Below the pieces are notes generated by a model that saw nothing but the letters and a program-made list of their open reading frames with translations, made no database searches and was not told where the DNA came from. A program made the translations under genes and the position numbers. From Candidatus Eisenbacteria bacterium (GTDB lineage Bacteria > Eisenbacteria > RBG-16-71-46 > CAIMUX01 > JAHJDP01): a stretch of 46,200 bases of DNA. Where the stretch lies: assembly GCA_018831195.1 (NCBI GenBank), contig JAHJDP010000088.1:1-46200 (forward strand), read 5' to 3'. Of the stretch, positions 42,458-46,200 are shown one piece after another (positions within the stretch are counted from its first letter, which is position 1; each line of letters starts with the position of its first letter).

Positions 42458-44002
42458 ATGAGAAGAACATTGCTGACCTTTACAGGCTTTCACGATCCTT
42501 TTACGAAGGGACTCTTGGGAGATGAAGAACAACCGGGACCGATCCTCTCATTAGTCTCGGCGCGTGCTTTTGATCGCGTCATTCTCTTCGAAACCCCGCA
42601 TACCATCGCCAACTCGGCGACCACTAAATCCGCGATCGAGCAACGGAATCCAGAAATCCAGACGGAGATCCGCACCACCCATCTGGACGATCCGACGGAT
42701 TACATCGCCATTCTTGACACATTACGCTCTCATTTTCATGAAATCAGCCGGGAGAATGCCGGCGATGCTTATTTCATCGCCGTGGCGTCGGGAACGCCGC
42801 AAATGCATGCATCTTGGATATTGCTCGCAGCCAGCGGCGAGATACCGGCGGAGGTTCTTAATGTGAGACCTCCAAGATTTGTGACGGATGACCGCCCCTT
42901 GGTCGAGCCGGTGAATCTGTACGCGGCCGCAGCGCCTCTTCTGTTTCGGACGGCCGGGCCGATTAAAGATGATACATGCCTGAGTCCTGCCAGGCCGGCG
43001 GATTCAAAGGCGCCCTCACCGAACCAGGCGATCGAGGACCCATCCGCCGTACTGCGGCACATGGGCTTTGTCGGTGACCATCCTTCGATGCACCGGGCGA
43101 TCGACATAGCCTCCGGATTGGCTCCGTCGGAGGCGCCCATCCTGATTCTTGGAGAGACAGGGACCGGCAAGGAACTGTTTGCGAGATTCATCCACCGCTT
43201 GAGCGGTCGAGTGAAAGACCGTTTCGTCCCGCTGAATTGCGGTGCGATCCCGAAGGAGTTGGTTGAGAGCATCCTCTTCGGTCACGTCAAAGGGGCCTTC
43301 ACGGGCGCTGTCCGCGATCAGATAGGCAAATTCGATCAGGCGGATGGAGGCACGCTCTTTCTCGATGAGATCGCTGAGTTGCCATCCTCAGCCCAGGCCA
43401 AATTACTGCGGGTCCTGCAAGATGGTGTCGTGGAACCGGTCGGGGCGATGAAATCCCATTGTGTCAATGTCCGCGTGATCGCCGCGACCCATCGCAATCT
43501 GGGGAAGGCGATCCATGAGCATAACTTCCGCGACGATCTCTATTACCGGATCGCCGTGGGTGTCATAAATCTAACCCCCCTGCGGGAGCGGAGCACCGAC
43601 ATACCAAAAATCGCGTTGACCATTCTCGACGAAATTAATAAGACCCTGCGTCGGCCGCGGCGCTTCTCTTTGGGGGCATTGCAACGTTTTCAGAACCACA
43701 CCTGGCCCGGGAATGTCAGAGATCTTCGCAATACGATTGAGCGGTCCGTCCGGCTGGCTCCCCATGAAATGCTGGAGGCTGACGATCTCCTGATTCTTGA
43801 TCCATCCGTCAAGAAGGATCCCTTCTCCGCTCTGCCGGAACCGGGGCCGGATTTCTCGCTTGAGGAATTCCTATCACAGACTCGGAAGCATCTCATACTA
43901 AGGGCATTGGAGATCGCTGGTAGAAATCAAAGCCAGGCGGCCAGACTCTTGGACCTGACCCCTCAAGCCGTTCACAAATTTCTGAAGGACAACCCCTCAT
44001 GA
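42458..44002 (+). CDS. CARF-like/sigma-54 AAA+ transcriptional activator (RtcR-like)
   Basis: This encodes 514 residues. The N-terminal ~175 residues match the RtcR/CARF fold: RRTLLTFTGFHDPFTKGLLG, a Rossmann-like AFDRVILFETPHT, then FIAVASGTPQMHASWILLAA with the SGTPQM ligand loop typical of CARF domains. The AAA+ domain (about 205-440) has ILGETGTGKELFARFIHR (Walker A, near 231), GAFTGAVRD (the intact sigma-54 loop, near 280) and GGTLFLDEIAE (Walker B). A Fis-type helix-turn-helix closes it (GRNQSQAARLLDLTPQAVHK). RtcR activates RNA-repair genes on sensing RNA ends; CARF domains bind cyclic oligonucleotides or related RNA ligands. No rtcA or rtcB is nearby. Its divergent position makes the defence array the likely target. 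GAGAGGGAG precedes the ATG. Confidence 0.88.
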   Translation: MRRTLLTFTGFHDPFTKGLLGDEEQPGPILSLVSARAFDRVILFETPHTIANSATTKSAIEQRNPEIQTEIRTTHLDDPTDYIAILDTLRSHFHEISRENAGDAYFIAVASGTPQMHASWILLAASGEIPAEVLNVRPPRFVTDDRPLVEPVNLYAAAAPLLFRTAGPIKDDTCLSPARPADSKAPSPNQAIEDPSAVLRHMGFVGDHPSMHRAIDIASGLAPSEAPILILGETGTGKELFARFIHRLSGRVKDRFVPLNCGAIPKELVESILFGHVKGAFTGAVRDQIGKFDQADGGTLFLDEIAELPSSAQAKLLRVLQDGVVEPVGAMKSHCVNVRVIAATHRNLGKAIHEHNFRDDLYYRIAVGVINLTPLRERSTDIPKIALTILDEINKTLRRPRRFSLGALQRFQNHTWPGNVRDLRNTIERSVRLAPHEMLEADDLLILDPSVKKDPFSALPEPGPDFSLEEFLSQTRKHLILRALEIAGRNQSQAARLLDLTPQAVHKFLKDNPS

Positions 44003-44084
44003 AAGCTGTCATGACCCAGATCCCTGTCCTCTTCCTGATCCGGACGGCCATCTCCCGGCCTTCACCAAACCGTTGGAGGTTTAA

Positions 44085-45476
44085 ATGAAACCGATTCCCA
44101 ACCAAAATCCGCGGGCGCGGATCTGCGGCCGGCCGGCGCCGTTCCCGCTGCCCGCCGTCCTGATCGCGGCCTTCATTACGGTCCTCGCGACGGCCGCTCC
44201 GCTGGCGCAATCGCCTTTCTCCGTTCCGATGGTCGTCGACACCCTCTCCAACGGCCTCACGACGATCCTGGTCCCCTACGATACGCCGGGTGTCGTCGCC
44301 TACTGGACCGTTGTCCGCGCCGGATCCCGCAACGAGATCGAGCCCGGCCGAACAGGATACGCCCATCTGCTTGAGCACCTGATGTTCCGGGGCACAGAAA
44401 AATATCCGGCGGAAAAATACAACGAGGCGATCAGCTTGATGGGCGCCGACGCCAACGCCTTTACCGACGAGGATTGGACCGTCTACATCTGCACCATCCC
44501 CGCCGCCGAACTGCCCTGGATGATCGAAATTCAAGCCGACCGATTTCAAGACCTCGCCTACGATGAAGCCGGTTATGTTAAAGAGACCGGGGCCGTGCTT
44601 GGAGAGTTCAATATCGGGAAATCAGATCCTGGAACGCGGCTCGAAGAAAAGCTTCTTGAAACCGCCTTCATCCAGCACACCTACGGGCATACGGTCATGG
44701 GCTATGAAAACGACGTCAGGGATATGCCGGAAGGAATCGAATATAGCCGGCATTTCCATGATCTCTACTATTGCCCGAACAATTGCGCCGTCGTTATCAC
44801 GGGCGATTTCTCGGTCGAAGCGGCAAAGAAGCTGATCCAGAAGCAGTATGGGGATTGGGAAAGGTGCGATGCGCCCCCTGCGCCGGACCCCGAACCCGTC
44901 CAGGAAGAGCCGCGGCGAAGTGATGTTAAATGGCCGGGTTCTACAAATCCGCGTCTCGCCGTCGCCTTTAAAATCCCTGAATTTCATCTGGATGACACCG
45001 ACGCTCCGGCGCTTGAAATCATCCAGGCGATTGCATTCGGTCCGACCAGCCCCTTCTACCAGCGCTGGATCGAGGAAAGGCTGCGGGCGCAAAAGATCGA
45101 GGCCGAGGCCGCCCGTCTCGTCGATCCCCATCTCTTCATCATTACAATGACCCTCATCGACCCGGCCGATCTCGAAGAGGCGCGGGATGATATTTTAAAC
45201 ACGCTTAAAGACCTCGCCGCGAATCCGCCCTCAATCGAAGAATTGGCTGCGGTCAAGCGCCGTCTGCGTTATGAGACCGCCATGCGTCTCGAGACGGCGG
45301 GCAGCGTCGCCTACACCCTCGCTCAGTTCTACAATCTTACCGGCGACCCGGGGAGCATTTACAAATACTTCACACTTCTGGAGCAGGTGATGCCTGAAGA
45401 TATTCAACGAGTCGCGGCAAGATACCTGATCGAAAATCAATCGACGACGGTAACGCTCGTTTCGGAGGAGGGGTAA
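44085..45476 (+). CDS. M16-family zinc protease, catalytic subunit
   Basis: This encodes 463 residues with a signal peptide (LIAAFITVLATAAPLAQS, about 24-41) and GGAGG six bases before the ATG. The inverted zinc motif is complete: HLLEHLMFRGT (HxxEH, about residues 92-96), with the distal Glu in EAISLMGADANAFTDEDWTV and downstream. The second half (RLAVAFKIPEFHLDDTDAPA, LRYETAMRLETAGSVAYTLA) is the inactive M16_C domain. Bacterial M16 proteases of ~460 residues work as pairs in the periplasm to degrade peptides. The next gene, two bases downstream, encodes the partner, so this is a standard two-subunit operon. Host genes seem to resume here. Confidence 0.92.
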   Translation: MKPIPNQNPRARICGRPAPFPLPAVLIAAFITVLATAAPLAQSPFSVPMVVDTLSNGLTTILVPYDTPGVVAYWTVVRAGSRNEIEPGRTGYAHLLEHLMFRGTEKYPAEKYNEAISLMGADANAFTDEDWTVYICTIPAAELPWMIEIQADRFQDLAYDEAGYVKETGAVLGEFNIGKSDPGTRLEEKLLETAFIQHTYGHTVMGYENDVRDMPEGIEYSRHFHDLYYCPNNCAVVITGDFSVEAAKKLIQKQYGDWERCDAPPAPDPEPVQEEPRRSDVKWPGSTNPRLAVAFKIPEFHLDDTDAPALEIIQAIAFGPTSPFYQRWIEERLRAQKIEAEAARLVDPHLFIITMTLIDPADLEEARDDILNTLKDLAANPPSIEELAAVKRRLRYETAMRLETAGSVAYTLAQFYNLTGDPGSIYKYFTLLEQVMPEDIQRVAARYLIENQSTTVTLVSEEG

Positions 45477-45478
45477 AA

Positions 45479-46200
45479 ATGCGGCGGCAATCCAATAGAG
45501 CCCAACAAATGCAGGAGATCATGCTCCTTCTGATCCTCATCGGCCTCCTCCTCGCCCCGGCGGCGCCCTGCTCCGCGCAGGGATTCTCCTTCCGCCCGGT
45601 GCTGATCCCTTCTTCTGAAATGCCCACCATCGCGATCCGCGTTCTCTTTGAAACCGGATCCGGAGATGACCCGAACGGCAGAGAAGGCCTTTGTTCAGTG
45701 GCGGCCCTTACAATGGCCGGCGGCGGCACCTCTGATCTATCGCATTGGGATGTGGTCAACGCCCTCTACCCCTACGCCGCGCAGATCCATGTTCAAGTAG
45801 ACAAAGACTACACCGTATTCACCGCGACCTTCCACCGGGAGGTCTTGGAATCCGTCTATCCGGTCTTTCGAGACCTGTTGACGAGGCCCCGTTGGGATCC
45901 GGACGATTTCCAGCGCGAATGGAACGACGCGGTGAACTTTATCAATAGGGAACTCGTCGGGGAAAATGATGAAGAGCTCGGCAAGGCGGCGCTCGAGAAA
46001 TTCATCTATGGGGCTGGACCCTACGGCCATCCCATCCGCGGCACGACAACCGGCCTAGACTCCATCACCCTTGCGGACGCGCAGAAGTTCGCCCTGGAGC
46101 ACTTTGTCAGGGCCAGAATGCGCGTCGGAATCGCAGGCGCTTATCCTAATACCTTCCCGGGCCGCGTCATGACCGATTTGAATCTCCTGCCGGAGGGAAC
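45479..46200 (+). CDS. M16-family peptidase-like subunit, non-catalytic (cut by window edge)
   Basis: The frame is open to the right edge, giving ~240 residues. A signal peptide follows the ATG (MLLLILIGLLLAPAAPCSAQ) and GGAGGAGGGG precedes it. The N-terminal M16 fold is clear: FSFRPVLIPSSEMPTIAIRV, LFETGSGDDPNGREGLCSVA, ALTMAGGGTSDLSHWDVVNA, FHREVLESVYPVF, YGHPIRGTTTGLDSITLADA. The HxxEH zinc motif is replaced by LCSVA, so this is the non-catalytic partner of the preceding gene. It contributes to substrate binding in the heterodimer. Two bases separate the genes. Confidence 0.9.
   Translation, partial: MRRQSNRAQQMQEIMLLLILIGLLLAPAAPCSAQGFSFRPVLIPSSEMPTIAIRVLFETGSGDDPNGREGLCSVAALTMAGGGTSDLSHWDVVNALYPYAAQIHVQVDKDYTVFTATFHREVLESVYPVFRDLLTRPRWDPDDFQREWNDAVNFINRELVGENDEELGKAALEKFIYGAGPYGHPIRGTTTGLDSITLADAQKFALEHFVRARMRVGIAGAYPNTFPGRVMTDLNLLPEG

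Noticed and set aside
42458-44002. Interpreting the regulator as evidence of a type III CRISPR system because of its CARF-like domain
   Set aside because: No Cas gene or repeat array is present; the sigma-54 AAA+ domain makes it an RtcR-type transcription factor.
1-46200. CRISPR arrays, tRNA or rRNA genes, phage integrase or attachment sites
   Set aside because: No regularly spaced repeats, cloverleaf sequences or integrase motifs were seen on reading both strands.

Overview
The window looks like a chromosome segment of an uncultured Gram-negative bacterium of the FCB / Candidatus Eisenbacteria type. This is inferred from several secreted proteins ending in FlgD-like tails (GVYFYRL-type motifs), one protein ending in PTPVKPDTWGALKSLVR, and frequent sigma-54 signals. 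No rRNA, tRNA or CRISPR array was seen.

Layout. 1-2.2 kb: the C-terminal part of an IS1380-type transposase, a truncated surface-protein fragment, a small secreted protein and decayed FlgD-like tails. 2.2-8.8 kb: host envelope genes, all leftward. They are a YVTN beta-propeller protein, an ECF sigma / anti-sigma-like / double-PDZ cluster, and a secreted pair (FGE-sulfatase fold plus FlgD-tailed protein). 9.2-13.8 kb: a histidine kinase with a periplasmic FG-GAP sensor, an NtrC-family response regulator and a receiver-like protein. Two strong -24/-12 sigma-54 promoters flank this pair, and each has a matching inverted repeat about 140 bp upstream, so this appears to be a self-contained local sigma-54 regulon. 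13.8-19.8 kb: accessory region with a CPBP protease, a DUF222-HNH endonuclease and two decayed copies of it, a DUF6438-like protein, a HicAB toxin-antitoxin pair with a perfect palindromic operator, a frameshifted NYN nuclease and an orphan ribbon-helix-helix protein.

19.9-44.0 kb is the most striking part: ten tightly packed leftward genes (about 22 kb). In transcription order they encode a phospholipase-D-like protein, a 2001-residue DEAD helicase with DUF1998 and a MIT_C-like end, an SNF2 helicase (DrmD-like), an Eco57I-type adenine methylase (DrmMI-like), ZorA, ZorB, ZorC, ZorD, an unknown 172-residue protein, and a type I restriction R-like domain with a degenerate active site fused to a helix-turn-helix. 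A CARF-like/sigma-54 regulator of the RtcR type is divergent from the array. I read this as a DISARM-like module and a complete Zorya type I module joined in one transcription unit under a regulator that probably senses a nucleotide or RNA ligand. Base composition is mosaic: methylase and SNF2 genes about 68% GC, Zorya genes about 40-48%, with a low-GC patch inside the methylase specificity region.

44.1-46.2 kb returns to host functions with a paired M16 protease operon (catalytic plus non-catalytic subunit) that runs off the right edge.

Composition figures are counts made by eye on individual 60-base lines. Family names come from motif recognition, not searches.
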